DNA of 64,000 nt from Bradyrhizobium sp. ORS 278 (GCF_000026145.1 NC_009445.1:2418001-2482000), one strand, 5' to 3'. Positions 46,968 to 55,806 are shown, numbered from the stretch's first letter. Numbers and translations are program-made. The notes: generated by a model from the sequence alone, not told the origin.

Positions 46968-47043
46968 CGTCATTGCGAGCGCAGCGAAGCAATCCAGAGC
47001 CACGCTCACCACCCTGGATTGCTTCGCTGCGCTCGCAATGACG
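46968..47043. repeat. Perfect 30-bp inverted repeat
   Basis: Left arm 46968-46997 begins CGTCATTGCGAGCGCAGCG; the right arm 47014-47043 is its exact reverse complement, with a 16-base loop. Perfect arms imply recent spread or strong folding of the transcript. The CGTCATTGCGAGC end is a known repeat type in Bradyrhizobiaceae. Confidence 0.8.
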
Positions 47044-47136
47044 GCTCGTGTTTCCGAGCAGCGATGATACCCGCATGGTCCATTGAAGCGCTGGCGAACC
47101 CCGCGCCGTTCAGCGCCTGGAGACCCCCACCCCCGA

Positions 47137-47179
47137 CCCCTCCCCGCCTTGCGAAGCTCCGCTTCGCTTGGGGGAGGGG
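47137..47179. repeat. GC-rich double hairpin repeat
   Basis: Outer stem CCCCTCCCC (47137-47145) with GGGGAGGGG (47171-47179) encloses an inner stem GCGAAGC/GCTTCGC (47151-47157 and 47161-47167). Another variant of the CCCCTCCCC-type hairpin appears at 59498-59526. Confidence 0.7.
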
Positions 47180-47229
47180 AGCGCACCGCGATCGCGGCGG
47201 CAGGTCGCCTCAATATGACGAAGTGCAGT

Positions 47230-47790
47230 CGATGGCGATCCGAGTATCGAATGTATTCCGAAAAAAATAAATCACTTGCCATTTTTCGGAATATATGGTT
47301 CTCTCTCGTCATCCCGCCTCAAGCAGAGGGGCGTAGCGCGCGATCGTCACGACACGCGAGGCGGGGAGCGGTGGCCGCGAGAGATCGCAGCGTCTTCTTG
47401 CGAGGACGCGGACGAACGATCTTTCGCGGACGGTCAAGTCGCGTGGTCCTGGCCTCCCGAAGCTGAGGTCAAGTTTCGTGCTGGTGCTGACGCATCACGG
47501 GAACGACGGTGGCCAACAAGCCGGCGCACCGGGGAGATCGCGAAGCAGCCGTCAACCCATCGCGCAGGGAAGGCCGGGCGTTGTCCGGCTGCACCTGTGG
47601 TACCTGCCGCCTGCATTCTTTTTCGCAGGCGGGCCGCAGGCGTCAGCCCACGCCTGGCCTTCCCTGCGCCCTCTGCATTGTGAGAGGGACGAACTGATCG
47701 CACACCTCGGGCGCAACGCGCCGCGAGAATACGTCCTCATGCCGCACGTATTCATATCGTGCGTACTCATCTCGATCGCTGTTTGACCCG
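47230..47790. repeat. About 560-bp dispersed repeat copy with AT-rich hairpin at its left end
   Basis: The left end holds an AT-rich dyad unusual for this genome: TATTCCGAAAAAAAT (47254-47268) and ATTTTTCGGAATA (47281-47293). The following sequence has several overlapping frames without good starts that translate into the arginine/proline-rich peptides often mis-annotated as genes in Bradyrhizobium. I recognise the segment as a repeat family of that genus from memory; only one copy is in this window, so the claim cannot be confirmed here. An inner inverted pair CAGGGAAGGCC/GGCCTTCCCTG spans 47565-47666. Confidence 0.55.
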
Positions 47791-47929
47791 TGTATCCGAC
47801 TAACCCACAATTGTCGTCCCGGACAAGCCATGACGCGCGCCAGCGCGGTATGGCGCCGATCCGGCACCCATACGCCGCAGCAGAGGTGCCGGGAAAATGC
47901 CAATGACCAGCCTGCCTCAAATCGCTCCC

Positions 47930-47972
47930 TGGGGTTATGGATCCCGGCGTTCGCCGGGATGACGACGGTGTT
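47930..47972. repeat. Short palindromic repeat
   Basis: ATCCCGGCG-TT-CGCCGGGAT hairpin (47941-47960) flanked by GGGTTATGG and GACGACGG. This is the familiar form of a short Bradyrhizobiaceae intergenic repeat. Confidence 0.6.
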
Positions 47973-48017
47973 TGTTGATGCAGTCGCGATCAACGTCGGA
48001 AAGGCCGAAGCCCACTG

Positions 48018-48181
48018 CCGTAGGGTAGGCAAAGGCGCTGCCGTGCTGCGTCTCGGATTTCAGCTGGTGCTGGCGCCGTGCCCACCATGCATCTGCGGAT
48101 GTTGAGCGAGATGGTGGGCACGGCGCGAGAGACATCGTCGCGCAACGGCGATGATGTGCCGCGCCTTTGCCCACCCTACGG
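48018..48181. repeat. Nested palindromic element, 164 bp
   Basis: Outer arms CCGTAGGGTAGGCAAAGGCGC (48018-48038, 21 bases; core GTAGGGTAGGCAAAGG) and GCGCCTTTGCCCACCC...GG (48161-48181) match with one difference; inner arms GCGCCGTGCCCACCAT (48073-48088) and ATGGTGGGCACGGCGC (48111-48126) are exact complements. The element ends nine bases before the stop codon of the following minus-strand gene, so it could also act as its terminator. MITE-like in form; no transposase is nearby. Confidence 0.7.
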
Positions 48182-48189
48182 TGCCGCCC

Positions 48190-49176
48190 TCAATCCACCA
48201 CTGGCGGCCTGGCCAGCTTGAAATGCCTGAGCATCTCGACCAGCGCCCCAAGCCGTTGCTCGCGATAGGCGCTCACGTCCATTCCCGAATAATTGAGAAA
48301 TCCCGTTCCGGTGCGCAGGCCGATGCGGCCCTCGGCCATGTTGCGCTCGATCACCTCGGGCGCGCGATAGCGATCGCTGCCCAGCGCGCCTTCGAGATAG
48401 CGGCTCGCGTAGTACAGAATGTCGCCGCCGCCCCAGTCGATGAACTCCAACAGGCCGAGCACCGCGTAGCGGAAGCCGAACCCGTAGCGGATCGCCTTGT
48501 CGATCTCCTCGGCGCTGGCGACGCCTTCGCCGACCATGCGCGCGGCCTCGTTCATCGCGAGCGCCTGGATGCGCGGCACGATGAAGCCCGGCGTCGCCGC
48601 GCACACCACGGGCACCTTGCCGATGCCTTCGAGCAGCGCCTTCAGCCGCGCCGTGACGTCGGGATCGGTCGCCTGGCCCGGCGAGATCTCGACCAGCGGG
48701 ATCAGATAGGCCGGATTGAGCCAGTGCGCATTGAGGAAGCGCTCGGGCTTCTCGATTGCGCCGGAGAGATCATCGACCAGGATCGTCGACGTCGTCGACG
48801 CGATGATCACGTCGGGCGCCACGGCGCGCGAGGCCGCGCCGAGCACCTCGCGCTTGAGATCGACGATCTCCGGCACGCCCTCGAACACCAGCGTCGTCTG
48901 CGCCAGCACGTCGTTGCTCGCACTCGCCGGCGCGACGTCGATCTTTCCCATCAGCCTGTCGGCATCGGCGGCTTGCAGCATTCCGAGCCGCGCCAGCGTC
49001 GCGAACGTCGCACTGATCTCGCTGAGCGCCTCGCGCTCCAGCCTGCCGAACTCCTCGGCCGTACGCGGCTTGATGTCGATCATCGTGACGGGATGACCGG
49101 CATAGGCGAAGGCGACGGCGATGCCGCGGCCCATGCGGCCGGCGCCGAGACAGGCGATTTGACCGCGCGCGCTCAT
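48190..49176 (-). CDS. 3-hydroxyacyl-CoA dehydrogenase family protein
   Basis: A 328-residue NAD-dependent dehydrogenase. Rossmann motif CLGAGRMGRGIAVAFAYAG at 9-27, the catalytic region NAHWLNPAYLIPLVEI (HCDH motif with the catalytic His), and the C-terminal domain with GFIVPRIQALAMNEA. The family oxidises 3-hydroxyacyl-CoA, or 3-hydroxy acids such as carnitine. It is the last gene of a five-gene minus-strand operon (hydrolase, acyl-CoA dehydrogenase, CoA ligase, opine-dehydrogenase-like, this) and overlaps the preceding gene by four bases. The context suggests a beta-oxidation step after ring reduction. Confidence 0.85.
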   Translation of the reverse strand: MSARGQIACLGAGRMGRGIAVAFAYAGHPVTMIDIKPRTAEEFGRLEREALSEISATFATLARLGMLQAADADRLMGKIDVAPASASNDVLAQTTLVFEGVPEIVDLKREVLGAASRAVAPDVIIASTTSTILVDDLSGAIEKPERFLNAHWLNPAYLIPLVEISPGQATDPDVTARLKALLEGIGKVPVVCAATPGFIVPRIQALAMNEAARMVGEGVASAEEIDKAIRYGFGFRYAVLGLLEFIDWGGGDILYYASRYLEGALGSDRYRAPEVIERNMAEGRIGLRTGTGFLNYSGMDVSAYREQRLGALVEMLRHFKLARPPVVD

Positions 49177-50267
49177 GCGGCGAACCCGTTGCGCAGCAGA
49201 GTCTGCAAGGCGGTCCGGTCGAGACTGCCAAAGCCCAGGCTGGCCAGCGTGCGTCCGGTCGCCATGAAATCCTCGCCGCAGATCGCGCCGCCAATGGCGA
49301 GGAACGCGCGAGCAAGCGGCGTGGGCGTGCCGGTCAACTCCGCAGCCGAGATCAGGAATGACAGTCCGAGCCGAAGATCCTCACGCATGTAGCGATGCTC
49401 CGTCAGCACCAGCTGCTCGCGCCAGTCGCCGGAGTCCGTGAGACGGTCATGCGAGCCGCGGCCATACATCCAGATCTCGCCGTCCTTGGCGTAGTGATGC
49501 GCCAGCGGGAAATGCGGCGCGCCGTAACCGAGCGCCTCGCGCACCGCAATCCGTTCCGCGTCGAGCGCATCGGTGACGCGGCGGATCGCGGCTTGGGTGC
49601 CTTCCTTGTGGATGTCCCAGCGCTCGAAATGCTCGATCGGCCCGGCATTCATCACGATCAGCGGCGGATGAATGATGCAGCCGGCATTCATCAGCGCGCC
49701 CGACAGCGCATCGCCGCATGGCTCGATCACGCCGGGGAATGCCTTGCTGATCACGTCGAGCGCATGCTCCGCCGTCTTCAGCGGAAACACGCCGACCGGC
49801 AGCCGCTTGGCGCGAATGGTGATCGCCACCTCGAACGGCCCGTGCTTGCGCGTCAGCCAGGGCAGGGTGCCGGTCTCGGCGTAGCTGACCTGGGCACTGT
49901 TGCCGGCGTCGCGCGCCGCTGCCGCGAAGATCATCGTGCCGAACGTCGCCGGCGGCAGGAACACGACCTGTCCATCGGTGAGATGCGGCGCGAGTTGTTT
50001 CGCAATATCGGCTTGCGCGAACGCCGGCGCCGGACAGAGGATCAACTCGGCGCCCCGGACCGCCTCGTCGATATTGGTCGTCACCAGCGCGAGCTTCGCC
50101 TCATGCCGGCCGCTGACGTCCTTGACGGTGATGATCGAGCCCGCCGCCCTGTGCTGCGCCACAGCCTCCGCATCGCGGCGCCAGAACCGGACCTCGTGGC
50201 CTGCAAGGGTGAAATCACCCGCGGCCGCGAACGAGCCGTTGCCGCCGCCGAGCACTGCTATCTTCAA
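49173..50267 (-). CDS. NAD/NADP octopine/nopaline dehydrogenase family protein
   Basis: A 364-residue protein with an N-terminal Rossmann motif (KIAVLGGGNGSFAAAGDF) and the C-terminal opine dehydrogenase domain; the catalytic His-Asp area is probably near AHHYAKDGEIWMYGRG and NAGCIIHPPLIVMNAG. Opine dehydrogenases reductively join an amino acid to a 2-oxo acid; many homologues in catabolic operons have unknown substrates. The GTG at 50273 lies too close to AGGGAG; the TTG at 50267 is eight bases from it and starts MKIAVLGGG, so I prefer that. Its end overlaps the dehydrogenase gene that follows (ATGA). Confidence 0.82.
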   Translation of the reverse strand: MKIAVLGGGNGSFAAAGDFTLAGHEVRFWRRDAEAVAQHRAAGSIITVKDVSGRHEAKLALVTTNIDEAVRGAELILCPAPAFAQADIAKQLAPHLTDGQVVFLPPATFGTMIFAAAARDAGNSAQVSYAETGTLPWLTRKHGPFEVAITIRAKRLPVGVFPLKTAEHALDVISKAFPGVIEPCGDALSGALMNAGCIIHPPLIVMNAGPIEHFERWDIHKEGTQAAIRRVTDALDAERIAVREALGYGAPHFPLAHHYAKDGEIWMYGRGSHDRLTDSGDWREQLVLTEHRYMREDLRLGLSFLISAAELTGTPTPLARAFLAIGGAICGEDFMATGRTLASLGFGSLDRTALQTLLRNGFAA

Positions 50268-50279
50268 GAGCACGTCTCC

Positions 50280-51794
50280 CTATCGGTCATCAGGCCTCTG
50301 GCGCAGCAGATGGTGCTGCACCTTGCCGAGCGCGGTGCGCGGCAGATCGTCGACGAAGACGATGTCGCGCGGCACCTTGTAGCGCGCGAGCTGCGATTGC
50401 AGATGCGCGCGCAACGTCTCCGCATCGAGCGCGCAATCCTTGCGCTTGACGACGAAGGCCACCGGCACCTCGTCCCAGCGCGGATCAGGCCGGCCGATCA
50501 CGCCACACTCGACGACGTCCGGATGCTCGGAGAGCACGCGCTCGATCTCGGCCGGATAGACGTTCTCGCCGCCCGAGATGATCATGTTGTTCTTGCGCTC
50601 GAGCACGTAAAAGTACCCATCGGCATCACGCTGCGCGATGTCGCCGGTGCGGTACCAGCCGTCGTGGATGGCCTGCTGCGTGGCTTTGGCGTTGCCCCAA
50701 TATTCGAAGAACACGTTTGGCCCGCGCACCGCGATCTCGCCGGCCTTGCCGGCCGGGAGCTCATCACCTTCGCGATCGATGATCTTCGCTTCGCAGCACA
50801 GCCCGGGCAGCCCGGTCGAGCCCGTGCGGGAGAGGTCGCCGCCGAGCCGCGTGTAGACCGCAATCGGGCAGGTTTCGGTCGAGCCATAGACTTGCAGCAC
50901 CGGCACGCCGCGTGCGGTGATGCGATCGATCAGCGCCGGCGGCACGATGCTCGAGCCGGTCGAAACGGCCTTGAGCGAAGAAAGGTCCGCGGCCGCCCAG
51001 CCGGGATGCTCGGTGACAGCTTGAATGGTTGCGGGTACCAGCACTGTCAACGTCGGCCGCTCGTGGACGATCGCTGCGAGCGTCGTGTCCGGCGTAAAGC
51101 GTGCATACAGCGTCACTGTGGCGCCGTGATGCAGCGCCGGTGTGGTCTGGATGTTGAGGCCGCCGACGTGGAACAGCGGCAGCACCGTCAGCACGTGATC
51201 GTCCGAGGTGAGGCCATGCATGTGCTGGCTCATCACCCCGTTCCACAGCAGCGCCTCCTGCCGCAGCACGGCGCCCTTCGGCCGGCCCGTCGTGCCGGAG
51301 GTGTAGACGATCAGGAGCGGGCAGGAGAGATCGATATGCGGATTGCGGTCATCGCCGTGACCGCGCGCGAGCAGGTCGTCGATCTGCAACCCGCTCGCCG
51401 GAGTAAAGTCGACGCCGACCGGCACCGTCTCGGGATGCTGCTCCGCCAGCGCCGGCAGCACCGGCGCAAAGGCCTGCTCCAGCACCAGCACCTTGGCGGC
51501 GGCATCCGACAGGATGAAGACCTGCTCGGCCACCGCCAGCCGCCAGTTGAGCGGCACCAGGATCGCGCCGAGCCGGGCGCAGGCATAGAGCAGAACCAGA
51601 TAGTCCGGCCGATTCAGGCTGAGAATGGCGACGCGGTCGCCGCGCCCGACGCCGAACTCGGACTTCAGCGCCCGCGCCATCGCTGCGATCCGCGCGCTGA
51701 ACTCGGCATAGGTCAGCGTCGCGCCTTCGAAACGGATCGCCGGCTTGTCCGGCGTGAACGCCGCGTTGCGCTCGATCAGGCTGCAGAGGTCCAC
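50280..51794 (-). CDS. Acyl-CoA synthetase / AMP-dependent ligase
   Basis: A 504-residue ANL-superfamily enzyme. The P-loop YTSGTTGRPKGA, the GSTETCP motif (A5), YRTGDIAQRDADGYF (A7-A8) and the C-terminal catalytic Lys in LPRTALGKVQHH are visible. It activates a carboxylic acid to a CoA thioester through an acyl-adenylate. Substrate is not evident; medium-chain or aromatic acids are possible. It lies three bases after the acyl-CoA dehydrogenase gene in the five-gene operon, a common arrangement for peripheral acid degradation. Confidence 0.88.
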   Translation of the reverse strand: MDLCSLIERNAAFTPDKPAIRFEGATLTYAEFSARIAAMARALKSEFGVGRGDRVAILSLNRPDYLVLLYACARLGAILVPLNWRLAVAEQVFILSDAAAKVLVLEQAFAPVLPALAEQHPETVPVGVDFTPASGLQIDDLLARGHGDDRNPHIDLSCPLLIVYTSGTTGRPKGAVLRQEALLWNGVMSQHMHGLTSDDHVLTVLPLFHVGGLNIQTTPALHHGATVTLYARFTPDTTLAAIVHERPTLTVLVPATIQAVTEHPGWAAADLSSLKAVSTGSSIVPPALIDRITARGVPVLQVYGSTETCPIAVYTRLGGDLSRTGSTGLPGLCCEAKIIDREGDELPAGKAGEIAVRGPNVFFEYWGNAKATQQAIHDGWYRTGDIAQRDADGYFYVLERKNNMIISGGENVYPAEIERVLSEHPDVVECGVIGRPDPRWDEVPVAFVVKRKDCALDAETLRAHLQSQLARYKVPRDIVFVDDLPRTALGKVQHHLLRQRPDDR

Positions 51795-51797
51795 GCT

Positions 51798-53084
51798 TTA
51801 CTCGTCCGTCTCGCCGGGCTCGTACAGCGCCTCGCGGCCGATGCGGTCAAGGCACAGCTCGGCGGTCCAGGGCAGCATCAGCGAGCCACAGCGGCTGTCG
51901 CGATAGATGCGCTCCAGCGGCAGGGTCTTCAGCATCGACTGCCCGCCGCAGGTGCGGATCGCGAGCGCGGCGAGCTCGTTGGCGCCTTCCATCACCGAGT
52001 ACTGCGCGGCGTAGGCGCGCAGCACCTGTTCCTTGGTCGGATTGGCCCGCGCCTCGGTGACCGCCTGGAACCAGATGCCCTTGATCTGCTCCAGCTTGAT
52101 CTGCATCTGCGCCACCGCGATCTGCTTGGTGGGATACATCCGCCGCTTGACCGGCGGCATGCCCGGCACCTCGCCGCGCAGATACTTTCGGGTGAAGTCA
52201 TAGGCGGCCTGCGCCAGGCCCATATAGGTGGGCGACAAGGTCATGAACATGTGCGGCCAGCGCATCGCCGCCTGGAAATAGACGCCGCGCGGCATCAGCG
52301 CCGCATCCTCGTCGACGAACACGTCCTTGAAGATCAGCGTGCGCGACACGGTGCCGCGCATGCCGAGCGGGTCCCAATCGCCGACCACCGAGACGCCCTC
52401 GCTCTTCGCGGGTATCGCGAGATACAGCGTATTCCGCCGCGAGGCCTTCTCGCCCTCGCTGATCTCCGTGCACAGCACGCCGTAATAGTCAGCGTGTCCG
52501 GAGAGCGAGGCAAAGATCTTCTTGCCGCTGACCAGCCAGCCGCCCTTCACCGGCTTCGCCTCGGTGCCGAACGCGACGCCGCCCGCCGCCGCCGCGCCGC
52601 CCTCGGAGAACGGCTGCGAGTAGATGGCTCCGTCCTCGACGATGCGCTTATAGTGGATCGCACGCCGCCGCTGGTGCTCGGCGCGGACGTCGTCCTCCAT
52701 GTCGAGATCGTCGGCGAGCGGTCCCGACCACAAGGTCGAGCAGACATGCATGTTCCAGGTCAGCGCGGTCGCGCCGCAGTAGCGGCCGATCTCGGCGGCG
52801 GTGAGCGCGTAGGTCTGATAACCGGCGCCGAGGCCGCCCAGCTCTTTCGGTACGGAGATGCCGAGCAGGCCGGCGCGATGCAGGTCCTTGTAGTTCTCGG
52901 TCGGGAACGTCGCCTCGCGGTCCCAGATGGCCGCGCGGCCGGCCAGCACGCTCTGCCCGAGTTGCCGTGCGCGGCTGATGATGTCGGCCTGCTCAGACGT
53001 CAGCCGATAGGCAGCCGGATCGAACATCGGCGCATCGAGCGCCTCACCGGAGGCCGTTGCCGTCTTCTGCACCTGGATGGTCAT
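51798..53084 (-). CDS. Acyl-CoA dehydrogenase family protein
   Basis: A 428-residue FAD enzyme of the acyl-CoA dehydrogenase fold. Landmarks are LGISVPKELGGLGAGYQ, YSQPFSEGGAAAAGG, GWLVSGKKIFASLSGHADYY and, near the end, EGANELAALAIRTCGGQS. Family members oxidise acyl-CoA at C2-C3 with electrons passed to ETF, though some are flavin monooxygenases acting on sulfur or nitrogen compounds. ATG 53084 overlaps the hydrolase stop. The nearby CoA ligase is its probable supplier. Confidence 0.85.
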   Translation of the reverse strand: MTIQVQKTATASGEALDAPMFDPAAYRLTSEQADIISRARQLGQSVLAGRAAIWDREATFPTENYKDLHRAGLLGISVPKELGGLGAGYQTYALTAAEIGRYCGATALTWNMHVCSTLWSGPLADDLDMEDDVRAEHQRRRAIHYKRIVEDGAIYSQPFSEGGAAAAGGVAFGTEAKPVKGGWLVSGKKIFASLSGHADYYGVLCTEISEGEKASRRNTLYLAIPAKSEGVSVVGDWDPLGMRGTVSRTLIFKDVFVDEDAALMPRGVYFQAAMRWPHMFMTLSPTYMGLAQAAYDFTRKYLRGEVPGMPPVKRRMYPTKQIAVAQMQIKLEQIKGIWFQAVTEARANPTKEQVLRAYAAQYSVMEGANELAALAIRTCGGQSMLKTLPLERIYRDSRCGSLMLPWTAELCLDRIGREALYEPGETDE

Positions 53085-53908
53085 CGTGCCTCCGCAGTCG
53101 TCGTGCCGTATGATTTCAGAAAGGAGTCGAGCGCAGCGTTGAATTCGCCGGGACGTTCGAGATTGACGAGATGACCCGCCCCTTCGAGCTCGACGTATCG
53201 AGCGCCGGGAATGAAGCCCGCCATCTTCTCCATCATCGGCGCCGGCGCATTGCGATCCTTCGATCCCGACAGCACCAGCGTCGGCACCTTGATGTCCTTG
53301 AGGGCCTGCCGCCGGTCGAAGCCAAGCAGCGCCAGCATGCTGGCGCGATAGCTCGCCTCGGGAACGCCCGCCATGCAGGAGGTCGCGAGTTCGAGTCCCT
53401 GCGGGTCGGGATCATCGCCGACCAACTCTTTCACGAGGTCCGGAGCCAGCGATGCCATCGTGGCACCGCGATCGAGTGGCCCGAGGCGCGCCTCGATAAA
53501 GGACTTCTGCCAGTCGCCATCGGCCTTGCCGAACGCCGGGCTGGTCTGCGCCAGCACCACAGCGCTGGCAGCCTGCGCATGAGTCATCAGCCATTCCTGG
53601 ACGATCATCCCACCGATCGAATGTCCGACCAGGATCGGCTTGCGGGCGGCGATCTGGATCAGGAAGTCCTGAAGCGCAGCGGCCAGCGTGATGATGCTCG
53701 CCGTATCGAGTCTGGTGGATCGCCCATAGCCTGGCATGTCCCACGCCACCGTATGAAAGCGCTCGCCGAAATGCGCAAGCTGGCCGCGCCAGGCGCGCGC
53801 CGCGCCGCCGATGCCGTGCAGGAACACCAGGGTCTGCCGATCGGGCGCTCCCGCGGCCTCGTAGCCGAAGCGGCCGTCCTTGGTGGTCAGGATTTGCAGC
53901 GCGGACAC
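53081..53908 (-). CDS. Alpha/beta hydrolase
   Basis: A 275-residue hydrolase. The oxyanion motif HGIGGAARAW, the nucleophile elbow GHSIGG (Ser of the triad), the Asp in LVLSGSKDRNAP and the His in LEGAGHLVNLERP complete the catalytic triad. It resembles 3-oxoadipate enol-lactonase and meta-cleavage hydrolases, so it may cut an ester, lactone or C-C bond of a ring-cleavage product. GTG 53908 is chosen because GGAGG lies five bases before it. First gene of the minus-strand operon, divergent from the SDR gene with a candidate MarR site in the 170-base gap. Confidence 0.85.
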   Translation of the reverse strand: MSALQILTTKDGRFGYEAAGAPDRQTLVFLHGIGGAARAWRGQLAHFGERFHTVAWDMPGYGRSTRLDTASIITLAAALQDFLIQIAARKPILVGHSIGGMIVQEWLMTHAQAASAVVLAQTSPAFGKADGDWQKSFIEARLGPLDRGATMASLAPDLVKELVGDDPDPQGLELATSCMAGVPEASYRASMLALLGFDRRQALKDIKVPTLVLSGSKDRNAPAPMMEKMAGFIPGARYVELEGAGHLVNLERPGEFNAALDSFLKSYGTTTAEAR

Positions 53909-54017
53909 GCAGACCTCCGAGATGGCGCCCGAGGCCGCAACGCTGCTTGCTCCAGGCCTTCGAACGCTAGCCGCGTCGACAAGAGTGTCAAGCCGCTTCG
54001 GCCGTGTTGTTGCAAAA

Positions 54018-54038
54018 ATTTGAAGTTTAAAATAATCT
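54018..54038. promoter_or_regulatory. Candidate MarR operator, site 1
   Basis: Core TTTGAAGTTTAAAATAAT (54019-54036), an AT-rich imperfect dyad in GC-rich surroundings. It is 40 bases before the SDR start and 110 before the hydrolase start on the other strand, so it could control both operons. It aligns with three other sites in the region (55755, 61393, 62146). Confidence 0.6.
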
Positions 54039-54078
54039 CGAGCTGCGATCGTGTGGCAAAAGGTGAGGAGACCCGCGC

Positions 54079-54840
54079 ATGTCCGGACTGCCTGCAGCAG
54101 CGCATGCGATAGTGACCGGCGGCGGCCGCGGCATCGGGCGCGAGATCGCGCAGTCCCTGAAGCGCGGCGGCGCAACCGTTACGATTGTCGGGCGCAACCG
54201 CGCAACGCTTGGTGAGGCCATCGCGGCCGGATGTGCCGACCACGCCGCCGTTGCCGATGTCGCCGATCAGTCTGCGCTTGGCGAGGCGGTCGCCGCTGCG
54301 GCCGCGCGACAGCCGATCACGATCCTCGTCGCCAACGCCGGAAGCGCGGAGTCGGCGCCGTTCCTGAAATCGGACGCCGAACTGTTCCGTCGCATGATGG
54401 ACGTCAACTTCATGGGCGTCGTGCATGCGGTGCAGGCCGTGTTGCCCGCGATGAAAGGCGGCCGCTACGGCCGCATCGTTGCTGTCGCGTCGACGGCGGG
54501 CTTGAAGGGCTATCCCTATGTCAGCGCCTACACGGCCGCGAAACATGCGGTCGTCGGCCTCACGCGATCGCTTGCCCTGGAGCTGGCCGCCACGAGCGTC
54601 ACCGTCAACGCTGTGTGCCCTGGCTTCACTGGCACTGACCTCGTTGCCGACAGCGTCGACAACATCATGAAGAAGACCGGTCGCAGCCGCGAGCAGGCGA
54701 TCGCCGAGCTTGCCAAGCACAATCCGCAGGGACGGCTGATCAAGCCTCAGGAGGTTGCCGATACCGTGCTGTGGCTGTGCGGTGAGGGGGCTGGCGCCAT
54801 CACGGGGCAAGCGATCGCAGTGGCGGGCGGCGAAGTCTAG
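54079..54840 (+). CDS. Short-chain dehydrogenase/reductase (3-hydroxyacyl-CoA type)
   Basis: A 253-residue classical SDR. Cofactor motif TGGGRGIG (13-20), NAG at 86-88, and catalytic Ser138, Tyr151, Lys155 (SAYTAAKHA) are all present. Such enzymes oxidise 3-hydroxyacyl-CoA with NAD in aromatic beta-oxidation-like routes. It begins the plus-strand catabolic set and is 42 bases before an enoyl-CoA hydratase gene. Confidence 0.88.
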   Translation: MSGLPAAAHAIVTGGGRGIGREIAQSLKRGGATVTIVGRNRATLGEAIAAGCADHAAVADVADQSALGEAVAAAAARQPITILVANAGSAESAPFLKSDAELFRRMMDVNFMGVVHAVQAVLPAMKGGRYGRIVAVASTAGLKGYPYVSAYTAAKHAVVGLTRSLALELAATSVTVNAVCPGFTGTDLVADSVDNIMKKTGRSREQAIAELAKHNPQGRLIKPQEVADTVLWLCGEGAGAITGQAIAVAGGEV

Positions 54841-54882
54841 GCCGCGTCGTCCAATCAGAACAATCGAACCGAGGGAGCTCAC

Positions 54883-55719
54883 ATGTCCAAGCCCGCCAAT
54901 CCCGTCACCGTGCCGTTGGCTGACTACAAGCCCAGCCATTTCCTGCTGACGGTCAAGGATCGCGTCGCGACGGTGACGCTGAACCGGCCGGAGCGGAAGA
55001 ATCCGCTCACGTTCGAGAGCTATCGCGAGTTGACGGACTTCTTCCGCGCCTGCGCGTTCGACAACGACGTCAAGGCAATTGTCGTGACCGGCGCGGGCGG
55101 CAATTTCTCCTCTGGCGGCGACGTGTTCGAGATCATCGGTCCGCTGGTCAAGATGGACACCAAGGGTCTGACCGCGTTCACGCGGATGACTGGCGACCTC
55201 GTCAAAGCGATGCGCGCCTGTCCGCAGCCGATCGTTGCTGCTGTCGAGGGGATCTGCGCGGGGGCGGGCGCGATCGTTGCGATGGCCTCGGACATCAGGC
55301 TCGCCGCGACCGGCGCCAAGGTCGCGTTCCTGTTCAACAAGGTCGGCCTGGCTGGCTGCGACATGGGCGCCTGTGCGATCCTGCCGCGGATCATCGGCCA
55401 GTCCCGCGCCTCCGAGCTGCTCTACACCGGCCGCTTCATGAGCGCCGACGAGGGCGAGCGGTGGGGCTTCTTCAGTCGGATCGTCGCTCCCGCTGACGTT
55501 CTGGCTCAGGCGGTGACGTTGGCCGCCGAGATCGCGAATGGTCCGACCTTCGCCAACACAATGACTAAGCGCATGCTGGCGATGGAATGGGCGATGTCCG
55601 TCGAGGAAGCGATTGAGGCGGAGGCAGTTGCCCAGGCCTTGTGCATGACGACAGAGGATTTCAACCGCGCGTTCGAAGCTTTTGCGGCAAAGTCGAAGCC
55701 GGTCTTCCAGGGGAATTGA
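54883..55719 (+). CDS. Enoyl-CoA hydratase/isomerase family protein
   Basis: A 278-residue crotonase-fold enzyme. Oxyanion-hole segments [12 protein letters not shown] and [17 protein letters not shown] are visible, along with [18 protein letters not shown], where the catalytic glutamates of true hydratases are replaced (Asp/Gly in that region), so hydration of a simple enoyl-CoA is not certain. A GGGAG site precedes the ATG. Paired with the SDR, it probably acts on the alicyclic CoA thioesters formed by the monooxygenase/reductase encoded next. Confidence 0.85.
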   Translation: MSKPANPVTVPLADYKPSHFLLTVKDRVATVTLNRPERKNPLTFESYRELTDFFRACAFDNDVKAIVVTGAGGNFSSGGDVFEIIGPLVKMDTKGLTAFTRMTGDLVKAMRACPQPIVAAVEGICAGAGAIVAMASDIRLAATGAKVAFLFNKVGLAGCDMGACAILPRIIGQSRASELLYTGRFMSADEGERWGFFSRIVAPADVLAQAVTLAAEIANGPTFANTMTKRMLAMEWAMSVEEAIEAEAVAQALCMTTEDFNRAFEAFAAKSKPVFQGN

Positions 55720-55754
55720 GCAGCTGTAGGAACCGAAGGGGCTTGCCAGGAAAT

Positions 55755-55775
55755 ATTTTAGGTCTAAAATAATTT
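55755..55775. promoter_or_regulatory. Candidate MarR operator, site 2
   Basis: TTTTAGGTCTAAAATAATTT (55756-55775) inside a larger near-palindrome reaching from GGAAAT at 55749 to ATTTCC at 55777. It lies 32 bases before the start of the aroyl-CoA monooxygenase/reductase gene and is the most symmetrical of the four sites. Confidence 0.65.
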
Positions 55776-55806
55776 CCATTGGCTCGGCTCTCCAGTGGAG
55801 GCGCTC

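Noticed and set aside
47478..47786. Short frames in the repeat block that look like small proteins
   Set aside because: Several overlapping frames on both strands, no ribosome binding sites, and peptide types often mis-annotated from a dispersed repeat in this genus.
46735..48181. A CRISPR array among the repeats
   Set aside because: The repeats differ from one another, are inverted and not direct, and are not evenly spaced; no cas genes are present.
49395..53174. A 1259-codon open frame on the plus strand
   Set aside because: Antisense to the opine-dehydrogenase-like, CoA ligase and acyl-CoA dehydrogenase genes, all with clear motifs on the minus strand; no domain in the plus-strand translation.
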